From positions 806,001 to 870,000 of the forward strand of contig NZ_FOVT01000001.1 of NCBI RefSeq assembly GCF_900115245.1: a stretch of 64,000 nt of DNA. The letters are read 5' to 3'. Under the pieces are notes generated by a model that was not told the origin of the DNA, searched no databases, and saw nothing but the letters and a program-made list of their open reading frames with translations. Of the stretch, positions 17,501-26,337 are shown in pieces. Source of the stretch: Mesorhizobium sp. NFR06. Its GTDB lineage: Bacteria > Pseudomonadota > Alphaproteobacteria > Rhizobiales > Rhizobiaceae. The number at the start of each line of letters is the position of its first letter. Position 1 is the first letter of the stretch. A program made the translations under genes and the position numbers.

Positions 17501-18063
17501 TGCTGGACGTAACGGCCCGCGGTATCGATCAGCACCGCGTTCTCGGAGAAGAACCAGTCGCAATTGCGCGTGCCGCCGACGCCCTGCAGATCATCGGTCA
17601 GGTCGATCGGAAAGTTGAGGCCCGACTGGCGCAGTGCCGTGGTCTTGCCTGTGGCCGGAGGACCGACGATCACGTACCACGGCATCTCGCGCAGGAATTT
17701 GCGGCCGCCGAGCTTGCGCCGCTTCAGCTCTGCCATTACCTCGCCGAACTTGGCGCCGACCGCGGCGACGCTCTCCTCGCCCGGCGTAAGCTGCTTTTCC
17801 TGAACCGGCGCCGCGATCTCGGCAACGAACATGCGGTTGGCGCGGATCGCGCGGCGTTGCGCGATGATGAGCCAGATCAGCCACAGGATGATCAGCCCCG
17901 CGATGATGGCGATGCGCACATTGTCGGATTCGAACGGCGCATAGGGGCCGACCTGCACGATCGGGCCGAATACCCAGATCAACAGCGAAAGCAGCGCAAT
18001 GCCGATCAGCGTCCATAGGAATCGCGAGGTGATGACGGCCCAGAGGAAGCGCAGGATGAACAT
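14524..18063 (-). CDS. tssM: TssM (IcmF), T6SS inner-membrane complex
   Basis: The complete 1179-residue TssM has transmembrane helices at about residues 10-32 and 50-68, a Walker A motif GPPATGKT at 134-141, the DTAGRYVQQ motif, IcmF domain sequence, a third helix near 435-460, and a long periplasmic part whose C-terminus includes the conserved FTLEPKDLSPNVARVTLNLDGQ block. TssM links TssL to the outer-membrane lipoprotein TssJ. The gene starts one base after the tssL stop and overlaps tagF by 19 bases. Length is normal for the family. A second, diverged TssM is at the left window edge. Confidence 0.97.
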   Translation of the reverse strand: MFILRFLWAVITSRFLWTLIGIALLSLLIWVFGPIVQVGPYAPFESDNVRIAIIAGLIILWLIWLIIAQRRAIRANRMFVAEIAAPVQEKQLTPGEESVAAVGAKFGEVMAELKRRKLGGRKFLREMPWYVIVGPPATGKTTALRQSGLNFPIDLTDDLQGVGGTRNCDWFFSENAVLIDTAGRYVQQESQPDVDAAEWLGFLDLLKKHRGRRALNGVIVALSIDALSEGEEAIKAHGRKIRRRLAELNDRLEIRLPVYLMLTKADLVKGFEAFFGGLSTTAREQVWGTTFALDARVNAATIQAELARLATELERRLVPRLEDEDKLGQRADIFRFPAQLASLSEPIQVLVEAMFGESRYEEAAWLRGLYLTSATQEGAPIDRLTAALSSSFGLPPRRAMPASRVEKRSFFLRNLLTEVIFKEAGLGTFDPLAQRRRAWIWRGAAAACALAALLASGLFTWSYLDNRNAITEQAGQFEALQAPLTDVAAMPASVEQPTMDGALAAMDAVATARTAPPDAVHNLLGPTASPELVRAQADTYDHALRNVLEPHMVALLEATMWRQIRDPDFMLGALKTYRMMTGLSQMDTDFVQNWWVNSLPQFAPAPPFPTADAEGHQLAAIRRMAVDDSYIAPDKELVAEALKTVCTISLPERAYKQLLADPEVTAVKEWVPANFAGPNGAKVFARRSDKTLRVGVPGPYTYAGFHDAILDRVEDVAGQAALDRAVFAGGCSENSETSVSALSEDILKLYYDDYIAQWDSFLRDMRLAPLTDLNVASENLKDLSSADSALKRLLTAVVQETDLTRSDEAPADDKSGAAKTGSKLLSKLGKLGKVVKTGAKLLPRAGSADQVDMTGSLVAEHFKPLKGTIAQVDGQPPALDAAVVALTALSNVLQTVTANPDPQDAIKKQGGLAELTGAVARQAQILPSPINDWLGGIAGDTSGLSQKAVTNELNAIWRADILPFCQAALNNRYPFSPESAVDVNVRDFQRLFGPTGLIDAFTNDHLINYVDTASEPWKWRADFGLDPAALAAFEQARHIRDDLFPGGTGPVMNFTLEPKDLSPNVARVTLNLDGQNLVYYNNATRPQPMTWPGKDGTGVISLAFQPVDGSPEVMLNETGSWAWLRMLRGGRFAATKLTDVYSLRLGTKGMWADFELKAASVENPYTLEMFKKFTCPPQI

Positions 18064-18064
18064 C

Positions 18065-19393
18065 TCAGAGCCTCTTCTCGACCAGGACCTCGACGCGCCG
18101 GTTGAGCGCGCGGCCCTCGCGCGTCGAGTTGTCGGCGACGGGATCCGTGTCGGCGCGGCCCTCCGAATGGATGCGCTCCTGCGGTACGCCGGCCTGCACC
18201 AGCATGTCCGCTATGGTTTGGGCACGTGCCTCCGAGAGCCGTTGATTGCTCGAAAGCGGATTGGACTTCTGCAGGCGCACATTGTCGGTGTGGCCGACGA
18301 TCGTGATGTTTCCGATCAGCTCCTGATTGGCGAGGATCACCTTGGCGATCGACTCTATCAGCGGCTCATAGCCTTGGCTCAGTGTCGGTCGCGAAGACTG
18401 GAACAGCTCAGGATTGGAGGACTGAACGATCAGCTTGGCCAGCGAGACGCTCTCGGTGCCGCTCAGCGCCCCCTTGAGGCTGTCCGGCGCTTCGGCCTTG
18501 AATTCGGGCAGCAGCGCAAAATCGACCGGCTGCGGCGGCTCGGGTTCGGGAGCATCCTGCTTCGGCGCGGCGCGGGTAACGTCGCCGCGCGAGGCCGGCG
18601 GCAGCGTGCGCACCAGTGCCGAGAGTTCCACCGCCTGGCTGCTCAGGCCCATCGACAGGCCAATGTAAGCGGTGGCGGCGACGACGACCGCGGCAAGCAC
18701 CATCACCCAGATCGGCACGATGAAGCGCTGCGGCTCGTCGGAGGCGATGACGCCTTTCCAGTTCGGCGACAGCGGCGCGTCCTCGGCATCGGCATTGCGC
18801 AGGAAGCGCGCCGCCGCCACGCGAACCGCATTGAGCGAACGGTCGCCGGCGCGGCCGGGCACTCGATACTTGCCGCGGAAGCCTAACGCCAGGCAGTAAT
18901 ACTGCAGTTCCAGCATCTCGCGGTCGCGGTTGGGGTGGCGCTCCAACTCGTCGAGGCGCGAGAAGAACTGCGTGCCGGCATCCACGTCGCCGCGCAGCAT
19001 GACGACCAGTGGCTGGCGCGGCCAGGCGCTGGCGCCGCCCCACGGCGTGTTGAGCGCGAGGTCGTCGAGCAGCGCCGCCACCGCCCAGGCGGCCTGGTCG
19101 GCGCGCTCCAGCGATGAACCCGCGGCAATAGCGGCATCGCGAGCCCGCACCAGCTCGTCGAGCAGGCGCGTGCGCATCACTTCCGGGTTCTCCGGCGCCA
19201 GCGCGCTCTCGAGCTCCGGCGCGAACTCGAGCAGCGGCGCGAAGATGTTGATCAAAATGTTGGGATGCGCGCGCGCCCGCTTCGCCGGGGCGCCCGGCGC
19301 CAGCGGCGCCATCGGCCGGGGCGCAGCGCCGGTCAGCCGAATGCGTGTGCGCTCGCGATCCTCCGACAGTCCGAAAGGATCATCCCGGCTCAT
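18065..19393 (-). CDS. tssL: TssL with OmpA-like C-terminal domain
   Basis: The 442-residue protein contains a DotU/TssL cytoplasmic domain (LELQYYCLALGFRGKYRV), one transmembrane helix at about residues 225-250 (PIWVMVLAAVVVAATAYIG), and a C-terminal OmpA/MotB domain (ITIVGHTDNVRLQKSNPLSSNQ-type region with SEARAQTIADML and NRRVEVLVE). It inserts in the inner membrane with TssM and can bind peptidoglycan through the OmpA part. It lies five bases after tssK and one base before tssM. The sequence differs clearly from the second TssL at 2321-3826, although the domain order is the same. Confidence 0.96.
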   Translation of the reverse strand: MSRDDPFGLSEDRERTRIRLTGAAPRPMAPLAPGAPAKRARAHPNILINIFAPLLEFAPELESALAPENPEVMRTRLLDELVRARDAAIAAGSSLERADQAAWAVAALLDDLALNTPWGGASAWPRQPLVVMLRGDVDAGTQFFSRLDELERHPNRDREMLELQYYCLALGFRGKYRVPGRAGDRSLNAVRVAAARFLRNADAEDAPLSPNWKGVIASDEPQRFIVPIWVMVLAAVVVAATAYIGLSMGLSSQAVELSALVRTLPPASRGDVTRAAPKQDAPEPEPPQPVDFALLPEFKAEAPDSLKGALSGTESVSLAKLIVQSSNPELFQSSRPTLSQGYEPLIESIAKVILANQELIGNITIVGHTDNVRLQKSNPLSSNQRLSEARAQTIADMLVQAGVPQERIHSEGRADTDPVADNSTREGRALNRRVEVLVEKRL

Positions 19394-19397
19394 GGCC

Positions 19398-20732
19398 TCA
19401 CCTGTTCACCGAATAGCAATCGACCTGCGGCTCGCTCGGCAGGACACCGGAAACGCCGATGACGAAGCCTGGGGCGTCGAGCAGCGAGGCCCAGTGCTCG
19501 CTCTTCTGGTCGAGCTCCAGGCATAGCCGGTCGCCATCATAGGGGATCTCGCGCGGCTGCGAATGGAGCGGTTTCAGCGGAATGCCGGGCAGGCGCGACT
19601 TCCACAGCCCTTCGAACTGGTCGGCGGCGCCCACAGTCGCCTGGTTGACGAAGATCTTGCGCAGCGCGTCTTCCGAAAGCTCGGAGCCGACGCGGATGAC
19701 AATACGGCTGGCGACCAGGAGCTTCGGGTTGTCGATGCGCACCTTCCAGACATTGGTGGCGTGCCGCATCACTGGCAGCGCGCGCGATTTCGGCTCGATG
19801 TAGCGCAGGCTGAGGATGAGCGAACGCAAGGCGTCGGCCAGCGCCATATAGGCGGGGCCGGGCGCCATGTGGTCGTAGGCCGGCAATTCGCCGAGCCGGC
19901 GCGAGCTCGACCCGTAGGTGGCCATCTCGCCGGCGAGGCCTGCAAGTTCGAGATAGAGCTCGGCCGGGTGGAAGACATCCTGTGCCAGCATATGCGCAAG
20001 GCGCGGCCGCGCGGCATTGGCGAGATGCAGCATCAAAAGATCCTCGACGCTGCGGCCGGCGCCGCCCATCACCATCTTGCCATGCGCCTCGGCGATCTGG
20101 TCGAGGCCGGTGACGACCTCCTGCAGCAATTGCCGGTACCAGTGGACGGCACCGGTGATCAGCGTCGGCGGCAGGAACGTCTCGTCGAGCGAAATGCCGC
20201 CATCGGCGCGTACGCCTTTGATATCGGCGATCGGCAGGGCGGTGTAACCGCCGACCGATTTGCCGGGCGCCAGCAGCACTGCTTGCGGCCGGGCGACCTC
20301 GATCTCCTCCGGATCGGCGCCGCCCTGGACGGCGTCCCGCACCGGGACGATCTTGCCGTGGTAGCGCGCGCCCGTCGATGCCGCATGCGCAGGATCGAAT
20401 CCGACGCCGCCGGGCGGCTCGAGCGGCAGCGCGACCAGCACCGGGCCGGCGCCGGTGTCGGCCGTTACCGGCAGCGGCTTCGGCGCGTCCATCAACTCCG
20501 GGATGGAGAAGGGTGTGCCGTCCGGGAAGATACCCCGGGCGGAGACGATCGAAATCTGCCCGGCATCGAGCAGCGACTGGTCGAGCGTCAGCTGCTGGAA
20601 GCCGAACGTATGGAGCTGGCCGGCCTGCAATGCGCCGCGCACCATGCCTTCGAAGAACCGATCCTGCTGCTGGAAGTGCTGGGTCCTCAAGAAGAGGCCC
20701 TCCGACCACAGCACCCTGTTTGCGTCGCTCAT
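19398..20732 (-). CDS. tssK: TssK, T6SS baseplate protein
   Basis: The 444-residue protein starts MSDANRVLWSEGLFLRTQHFQQQDRF, the standard TssK opening, and keeps conserved blocks such as FDPAHAAS, LPIADIKG and SLRYIEPKSRALPV. TssK trimers connect the baseplate wedges (TssEFG) to the TssJLM membrane complex. I chose the ATG at 20732 because it matches the family start and follows an AGAGAG; an upstream in-frame ATG adds 24 unrelated residues. It lies between tssJ and tssL. Confidence 0.95.
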   Translation of the reverse strand: MSDANRVLWSEGLFLRTQHFQQQDRFFEGMVRGALQAGQLHTFGFQQLTLDQSLLDAGQISIVSARGIFPDGTPFSIPELMDAPKPLPVTADTGAGPVLVALPLEPPGGVGFDPAHAASTGARYHGKIVPVRDAVQGGADPEEIEVARPQAVLLAPGKSVGGYTALPIADIKGVRADGGISLDETFLPPTLITGAVHWYRQLLQEVVTGLDQIAEAHGKMVMGGAGRSVEDLLMLHLANAARPRLAHMLAQDVFHPAELYLELAGLAGEMATYGSSSRRLGELPAYDHMAPGPAYMALADALRSLILSLRYIEPKSRALPVMRHATNVWKVRIDNPKLLVASRIVIRVGSELSEDALRKIFVNQATVGAADQFEGLWKSRLPGIPLKPLHSQPREIPYDGDRLCLELDQKSEHWASLLDAPGFVIGVSGVLPSEPQVDCYSVNR

Positions 20733-20769
20733 GCTGCCACTCTCTGCACTGCCATCCCTTGTCTCGCCG

Positions 20770-21222
20770 TCAGGCGGAGATACCGCCCTTGCCGAGGCTG
20801 ACATTGATGGTGAATTTCGAACCTGGCGATACCGATTTGGTCGTGCGCCAGTTGCGTCCGCCGGGCTCGCGGATCAGCGCCACGAAGCCGAGCGCCGTCG
20901 CGTTCGGCTCGACCGTGATGGTCTTGGCCGCCGTCTTGCCGGTCGCCACCGAAATCGCGTCGGACCCGATGAGATCGGCGCCGAGCGCCGAGCTCGCGTC
21001 GCCTTGCAACGCGAAATAATCGGCCGAGTTGAACTTGCCGGTGCTGGCAAGCCGCATCACCAGCACGGTCACCGGCCGGTCGCCGCCGCCCGGTCCCGGA
21101 TTCATGCCGGCGCCGCCGGTCACGTTGACCGAGATAACCGATGGTTTCGGGGGGCCGCTCTGGCAAGCAGCAAGCAGCCCCGTGGCGCCGATGGCAACGA
21201 TGAATTCGCGTCTGTCGATCAT
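20770..21222 (-). CDS. tssJ: TssJ, T6SS outer-membrane lipoprotein
   Basis: The 150-residue protein starts MIDRREFIVAIGATGLLAAC: a short positive N-region, hydrophobic core and lipobox LAAC, so the mature protein should begin at Cys20 and be lipidated. The rest fits TssJ (VNVTGGAGMNPG, VLVMRLASTGKFNSADYF). TssJ contacts the periplasmic end of TssM. AGGAG seven bases upstream supports the ATG at 21222; it overlaps the end of the FHA gene closely, with the stop at 21227. Confidence 0.92.
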   Translation of the reverse strand: MIDRREFIVAIGATGLLAACQSGPPKPSVISVNVTGGAGMNPGPGGGDRPVTVLVMRLASTGKFNSADYFALQGDASSALGADLIGSDAISVATGKTAAKTITVEPNATALGFVALIREPGGRNWRTTKSVSPGSKFTINVSLGKGGISA

Positions 21223-21226
21223 GTCC

Positions 21227-22681
21227 CTACTCCTCTTCATATGCGTCCCTGAAATCGGCGCCGATCTCGCCCAGGAAGCTCGATTCCGCGCTCTGGGCGA
21301 TGTCGCGATGGCGTTTCTGGTAAAGCTCCCACAGCTTGGCGTTGCGTCCGCCGGAGAGCAGATTGCCGATCGCGGAATTGGATTTGAGCTCCTCCTCGAT
21401 CGCGGCCGGATCGAAACGGTCGATCATGCGCCGAAGCGCTGCCTGAACGCCGCGCCAGGCGCGCACGTGATGCTGCGCGAGGTCCTTCACCGCGTCGCTG
21501 ATCGCGGCCTCGCCGGAGAGAAATCCCGGACTGCGTTCGGCGATGATGGTGACGATGACATCCTCGACCGTCGGTAGGAACTTGAGCGGGTTGACCTCGG
21601 AGGCGCCGACCATCGTCTGGGCGACGCGCGCGCTCCCCTTCTCCTCGGCGCGCTTGCGCAGGAGCTGCACCAGGCCATCGAGCATCAGCCTGTATTCGCG
21701 TCCGAACTTTTCCATTTCGGCGATAGCATCGCGCCCGGGAAAATCGGCTTCCTCGACACCCATGCCGCGTAGGAACGCGGCGCGCAGCGCTGCGTCGCCG
21801 GGCGCCGGCTGCGTCGCACGGGATGGCTTGGGCACGGGAACAGGGCGCGGCGCCGGCGCAGGGGGTTCGGCCACCCGCACCGGCATCTCCCATGGACGAG
21901 CGGCCTGCGGCTTTTCGGCGGGGCGCTCGACGCGGCCAACTGGATCGGCGCCGTTGCCGGAATTGGGGATCGCGGCCGGCCCGAAACTGAAATCGTCATC
22001 GAAGCCAGGCGGCGCGGGCTCGGGCGCAGTGTTGCGCGATGGCATGTCGCCGAACCCGAACGGATCCGACCGGCCAACAGCGGCCCCTTCGTTCGAGGCC
22101 GGCGTCGCTACCGGATCGAGGCTGAACGGGTCGTCGAAGGCCGGTGAACTGCGCTGGCTCGATGCGCGATCGTAAGCTCCAGGCACAGGCTGCTCGAACG
22201 GATCCGGCAGTCCGGCGGGGCGCGGCCGTTGCGGCTCCTCCTCGGCTCTGGCCGAGAAGAAGTCGTCGCCGCCGACGCTGGGTGGCGTCCGCGATTGCGG
22301 CGATGACCATGCCGGCGCCGACTGGCCGGTGATTGGGGCCTGACCGATCGACGTATGGCCAGCGCTGGGTTGAACCTCGACATGGAACACATAGTCGCCC
22401 ATGCGCAACCGCATCCCGCTCTGCAGACGCGTCGACCTGCCGACGCCGAGCGGGGTCTCGGAATCGTCGATGAACAATCCGCTGCTCGACGTGTCGGTGA
22501 TGTAATAGCCGTCGCGGCCGCCGCTGACCTTGCAATGGGCGCGCGAGACGAACATGTCGGGGTCTTCGATCTGCCAGCCGGCATCGGCGCTGCGGCCGAT
22601 CACCAGTTCGCCCTCGTCCAGCCGGGTCTGCCTGACCGCCTGCGAGCGCGGGCCTTGCTCAAGCGTCAGCAGCAGGCTCAT
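21227..22681 (-). CDS. tagH: FHA-domain protein of TagH type, T6SS core operon copy
   Basis: The 484-residue protein has an N-terminal FHA domain (about residues 1-105; LVIGRSADAGWQIEDPD, VSRAHCKVSG, SSGLFIDD), a long Pro-rich disordered linker (about 110-285) and a C-terminal TagH domain (about 290-484; NPLKFLPTVEDVIVTI). It probably reads threonine phosphorylation to control T6SS assembly, but no kinase is encoded in this window. The start at 22681 overlaps the tssG stop as ATGA. It is longer than the copy at 4125-5204, mainly through the linker. Confidence 0.9.
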   Translation of the reverse strand: MSLLLTLEQGPRSQAVRQTRLDEGELVIGRSADAGWQIEDPDMFVSRAHCKVSGGRDGYYITDTSSSGLFIDDSETPLGVGRSTRLQSGMRLRMGDYVFHVEVQPSAGHTSIGQAPITGQSAPAWSSPQSRTPPSVGGDDFFSARAEEEPQRPRPAGLPDPFEQPVPGAYDRASSQRSSPAFDDPFSLDPVATPASNEGAAVGRSDPFGFGDMPSRNTAPEPAPPGFDDDFSFGPAAIPNSGNGADPVGRVERPAEKPQAARPWEMPVRVAEPPAPAPRPVPVPKPSRATQPAPGDAALRAAFLRGMGVEEADFPGRDAIAEMEKFGREYRLMLDGLVQLLRKRAEEKGSARVAQTMVGASEVNPLKFLPTVEDVIVTIIAERSPGFLSGEAAISDAVKDLAQHHVRAWRGVQAALRRMIDRFDPAAIEEELKSNSAIGNLLSGGRNAKLWELYQKRHRDIAQSAESSFLGEIGADFRDAYEEE

Positions 22682-23745
22682 GCGGCCGCCTCCGCCATTT
22701 CCGGCCTCCAGCCGACGATGGTGCGCAGCCTCAGATCGTCGGCGTCCCCCTTTTCGATCGGACGTGAAAGCCACGAGGTTCGTCCAAGTTGAACGGTTCC
22801 CATGCGCGGCGCAGGCACCGCGTCTCGCGCCAGCACGATGCGCAAATCGACGTCGAGCGCTTCGCCGATCATGTCGCGCACCGCCTTCTTGAACAGGGCA
22901 AGGCGCCGTTCCCCGGGCAGGAACGATTTGAAGTCGTCAAGGCCGAGTGGACCGACGCGCAATTCGATCCGGCTCTGGCGGCTGAAGACGCGCGGCCCGA
23001 TCGTCGCTCCGCCGCCGAGCGCCGCATAGGCCTTGCCAACGCGGGTCTGCAGTGCCGTCGGTATGGTGATCCAGGCGGCGACGAATTCCTTGATCCGCAC
23101 CGGCACCTTGAAGGCCGTGGCGAGGAACAGCGTCAGCCGCTCCGCGCCGTCGACCTGGTTGGCCAGCGATCCGGCCTGGCGCAATCGCACCGCATCGAGT
23201 TCGGGATCCTGCGTGCCCGGCAGCCCGATCCCGGCCATCGCTTCAAGCATTGCGCGGACGCGCCCACCGACCGATCGTTCGATCTGTACCGCCGGATGCG
23301 CGTCCGCCCAGGCACGATAGTAAAGCGCGATCATGCGGTGTTGCAGGATGTTGACGAAGTCGACGAAGGTGGTGTCGCTGGTCTGCTCGGCGTCGGCGCC
23401 GGTGAACCAGCGCTGCGATAGCCGGTCGAGCACCCAGCGCGTCAGATGCAGCGGCATCGGCCCTTCCGGCCCGAGCAGGCCGAGATTGGCGACGGTCACC
23501 CGCGCCGGAACCTTGTCCCTGGCATCCTGGAATTTGACCACGTCCCTCGCCGAGAAGCTCAGGCGCACATGCTGGCCGAGCCTTGCCGGCTCGCGGTCCG
23601 CGGTTCCCGAATGCCCGAACAGTCCGCGCCGCTGTTCCAGGCGGCGTAGCAGCTGGAAGAAGTCGAAGCTCTCCGACAACGCCTCGCCTTCGCTCGGCGC
23701 GGACCGCGTCAGATCAGGTAGCGATTGCCGGGCGTCATCGGCCAT
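22678..23745 (-). CDS. tssG: TssG, T6SS baseplate wedge protein
   Basis: The 355-residue protein shows TssG (ImpH) blocks: FDFFQLLRRLEQRRGLFG, ARLGQHVRLSFSARDVVKF, GLLGPEGPMPLHLT and the conserved FVDILNHR-type motif (FVNILQHRMIALYYRAW). TssG joins TssF and TssE in the baseplate wedge. The ATG at 23745 lies inside the end of tssF (37-base overlap), and its stop overlaps the FHA start. Upstream in-frame codons belong to tssF in another frame. Confidence 0.95.
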   Translation of the reverse strand: MADDARQSLPDLTRSAPSEGEALSESFDFFQLLRRLEQRRGLFGHSGTADREPARLGQHVRLSFSARDVVKFQDARDKVPARVTVANLGLLGPEGPMPLHLTRWVLDRLSQRWFTGADAEQTSDTTFVDFVNILQHRMIALYYRAWADAHPAVQIERSVGGRVRAMLEAMAGIGLPGTQDPELDAVRLRQAGSLANQVDGAERLTLFLATAFKVPVRIKEFVAAWITIPTALQTRVGKAYAALGGGATIGPRVFSRQSRIELRVGPLGLDDFKSFLPGERRLALFKKAVRDMIGEALDVDLRIVLARDAVPAPRMGTVQLGRTSWLSRPIEKGDADDLRLRTIVGWRPEMAEAAA

Positions 23746-25583
23746 GGCACATCCTCCTGCTTCTGCAGCAGCCGCGTACGCGTCCGCACGAAACCATTTA
23801 TCCCGGCATGGCGAGCAAACAGTCGCGCAAGCAGCGCCGAAAGCAGCAGCGTGCTTTGGCCCGCCAGCACCGACTGGTCGACATGCAGCGTCACCTCGGT
23901 GCCGCGCCCGAAGCACATCGGCCCGTCGATCTGCAGCCGCTCGATCACCGGGCGCGAATCGATGCGGGTGATCGAATGCACGTTGCGGGCAAGGCCCGGA
24001 TCGCCGCGATCGGCGTAAAGGTCGAGCAGTGCATGCAGCGGGTCGACGCCGCGGCCTTCTTTGGCAAGGCTGAGGAAATTGAGCGACAGCTGCGCCACCA
24101 GCCGCCAGGCGAGGTTGTCAGCGCGGGATTCGCCCTCGGCGCCGGCCGGCAGCGCTGCCGGGATCGCCGGCTGCGGCGGCCGCAGCGCGCCGAGCAACCG
24201 TACCGCTTCGACCGGGTCGGCCGTCTCCAGCGTCAGCGTCGGCGTGTCGTCCAGGATCGGCAGGTCGCGGTTGGTGCAGAGCGCCATCACGTCGAGCCGC
24301 TTCAGCGGCCGGTTGGGCTGGCTGCCGGCCGGACGCGAAACGGCCAGGAACACATCGTCGCCTGTATAGGAGGTGCGGGTCAGGCCGTCGCGCCGTTCGT
24401 CTTCCGTGGCGCGGCGCGGGCGCCGTTCGGTCGAATAGACCCAGCCGCTGCCGCGGTTCTGCCCCAGGCTGAACAATTCCGGAATGATCGCCTCCGAGCC
24501 TTCTGCGTCGGCATCCTCGACCCGGGTGACCCGGAAAATCTCGAAATCTCGTGCACGGGTGCGGTCGGCATGCAGCACCTGGCGCGTCTTGCGCGCATCG
24601 ATCTCGACGACGTTGCATTCGCGTTCGAAGAGATTGATGACCGGTGCGACGAACAGCTCGAAATCGGCGGCCGTCACATCGGCGAGTTCCGGCACCGGAC
24701 GCCGGAACAGGAAAATGATCTCGATGCCTGCGTCGCATTTGCGCACCACCGGCTGCAGGCCGGCGACGCGCACATAGTGGAAGCGCTCAGGGATCATGAA
24801 ATATTCGCGCAGCAGCCGGTATCCCTCGAAAGTCGGGCGGGTGCGCGGCATCAGCGCCTCGTCGTCGCGGATGCCGATCATCTCGGGCTCCGGCAGCGCC
24901 GTGAGCGCATTCGTCTTGCCTTCCGCCCGCGCGCCGACGGCCGAGCAGGCGCCGAAGATCGCGTCGAACAGCAGCGGCGCCTTGGTGCGCCCGGCGAAAT
25001 AGAGGTCGAGACGGTCGAGCGACAATTCGCTGAGCTTGCCTTTTCCGCTCCGGGTCAGCGCGATGCGGAACGCCGCTTCGCCACGCACGCCGCCGGCCGG
25101 CGCGATGCCGGCCGCAGCCAGCGCGCTGCGATCCTGGAAATAGCTGACCGAGGTGATCGCGATCGGCCACAGCGTGACTTCCTGCGCGGTGGTGAAAGTT
25201 GAGCGTGTCGAAAGCCCTGGACGCAGGCTGGAGACCAGTCGCGTGCCGCGTGCGACAGCGTGGCCGGCGATCATCGACTGCACTTGCTGGCCGGGTTTCA
25301 GCACCGCCATTGCCGTCGCCGGCGCCGGCGTCACCAGGTCCGGATAAAGCACGTCGAGCACGGCGCGCGAAAAGCGCGAGCGCTCCGCGTCGACCTTCAG
25401 CCGCGTGCGCGCGGCAAGAAAGGCCACGCCGTCGAGCAGCCGTTCGACATAGGGATCGGGGCAGGGAACGGTGTCGAGCGAAAGGTTGCGGGCGACCGCC
25501 GGATGCATGTCGGCGAATTCCGCGGCCAGCGCGCGGATGTGGGTCAGTTCCTCTTCGTAATACTCCACGAAGACCCGATCCAT
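23709..25583 (-). CDS. tssF: TssF, T6SS baseplate wedge protein
   Basis: The 624-residue protein opens with MDRVFVEYYEEELTHIRALA and EFADMHPAVARNL, the standard TssF (ImpG) N-terminus, followed by DPYVERLLDGVAFLAARTRLK. The length is normal for the family. TssF is the largest wedge subunit and contacts TssG and TssK. It starts one base after the tssE stop and overlaps tssG by 37 bases. Confidence 0.97.
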   Translation of the reverse strand: MDRVFVEYYEEELTHIRALAAEFADMHPAVARNLSLDTVPCPDPYVERLLDGVAFLAARTRLKVDAERSRFSRAVLDVLYPDLVTPAPATAMAVLKPGQQVQSMIAGHAVARGTRLVSSLRPGLSTRSTFTTAQEVTLWPIAITSVSYFQDRSALAAAGIAPAGGVRGEAAFRIALTRSGKGKLSELSLDRLDLYFAGRTKAPLLFDAIFGACSAVGARAEGKTNALTALPEPEMIGIRDDEALMPRTRPTFEGYRLLREYFMIPERFHYVRVAGLQPVVRKCDAGIEIIFLFRRPVPELADVTAADFELFVAPVINLFERECNVVEIDARKTRQVLHADRTRARDFEIFRVTRVEDADAEGSEAIIPELFSLGQNRGSGWVYSTERRPRRATEDERRDGLTRTSYTGDDVFLAVSRPAGSQPNRPLKRLDVMALCTNRDLPILDDTPTLTLETADPVEAVRLLGALRPPQPAIPAALPAGAEGESRADNLAWRLVAQLSLNFLSLAKEGRGVDPLHALLDLYADRGDPGLARNVHSITRIDSRPVIERLQIDGPMCFGRGTEVTLHVDQSVLAGQSTLLLSALLARLFARHAGINGFVRTRTRLLQKQEDVPWPMTPGNRYLI

Positions 25584-25584
25584 C

Positions 25585-26337
25585 TCAGGTCTCCCGGAAT
25601 TCGGTTCGCGCCAGGCCGTTGTCGAGATTGATCGTGGTGCGCAGCCGCATGCGTTCCGGCGTCGGCGTCATGATCAGCACGGCGTCGATCTCGATCTTGA
25701 GGCCGACGCTTTTGTCGCCGAGCGTGACGTTGACGGTCGTGGCGCTTTCCTTGAGACGCGGCTCGAAGGTAGCGAGCACCGCGCGGATCTCGCGCGCCAG
25801 GGTATCGCGGTCGAAATCGCGCGACGAGCGGCCCGAAAAGGACGGCACGCCATAATTGACGACGCTGCGGCGCACTTCCGGAAAGTCGGCGAGCGGCGGC
25901 AGTTCGTCCAGCGGCTGTTCGTGCTCGGCATCGGAAAGCATCGGCATGGACTCGAAACGCTCGGTGTTGAACAGGGCCTCGATGTCGCGCCGGACGGCTT
26001 CCCGCAGCACGCGCGCCGACACGACAACGCCGCGGCTTTCGATTTCGGCGCGATGCTCGGTCTGGAACACCAGTCGGTGCAACCGCCGTTTCTGCTCGGA
26101 GGTAAGTTCGGCATCGGCGTCGATGGCGCGCGCGCTGCCGGCGAGGAGAGCCTCCACGCGCTCGGCGCCGAGTTCTTCTTCCAGCAGACGGCGCAGCCCG
26201 TCGATCTCGGACGTCAGCCCGGGCAAGTCGTTGACGAGGCGATCCCAGAGGGAGGGCTGGACCGCCTCGCGCTTCGCCCGCGAGCTGCCGGCAAGCTGCG
26301 ATTTCGCGCCAGCCCGCTTGGCCTCACTTGCCGACAT
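25585..26337 (-). CDS. tssE: TssE, gp25-like T6SS baseplate protein
   Basis: The 250-residue protein contains the gp25/TssE core in its C-terminal half (VNYGVPSFSGRSSRDFDRDTLAREIRAVLATFEPRL, conserved as VxNYGLP and I-x-x-FEPRL at about residues 160-200). It is longer than many TssE proteins because of about 80 extra N-terminal residues rich in Lys, Arg, Leu and Glu, predicted to be helical. The start overlaps the end of hcp by 14 bases, so the extension could be partly a start-choice artefact, but PSLWDRLVNDLP near residue 28 looks genuine TssE sequence. Confidence 0.92.
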   Translation of the reverse strand: MSASEAKRAGAKSQLAGSSRAKREAVQPSLWDRLVNDLPGLTSEIDGLRRLLEEELGAERVEALLAGSARAIDADAELTSEQKRRLHRLVFQTEHRAEIESRGVVVSARVLREAVRRDIEALFNTERFESMPMLSDAEHEQPLDELPPLADFPEVRRSVVNYGVPSFSGRSSRDFDRDTLAREIRAVLATFEPRLKESATTVNVTLGDKSVGLKIEIDAVLIMTPTPERMRLRTTINLDNGLARTEFRET

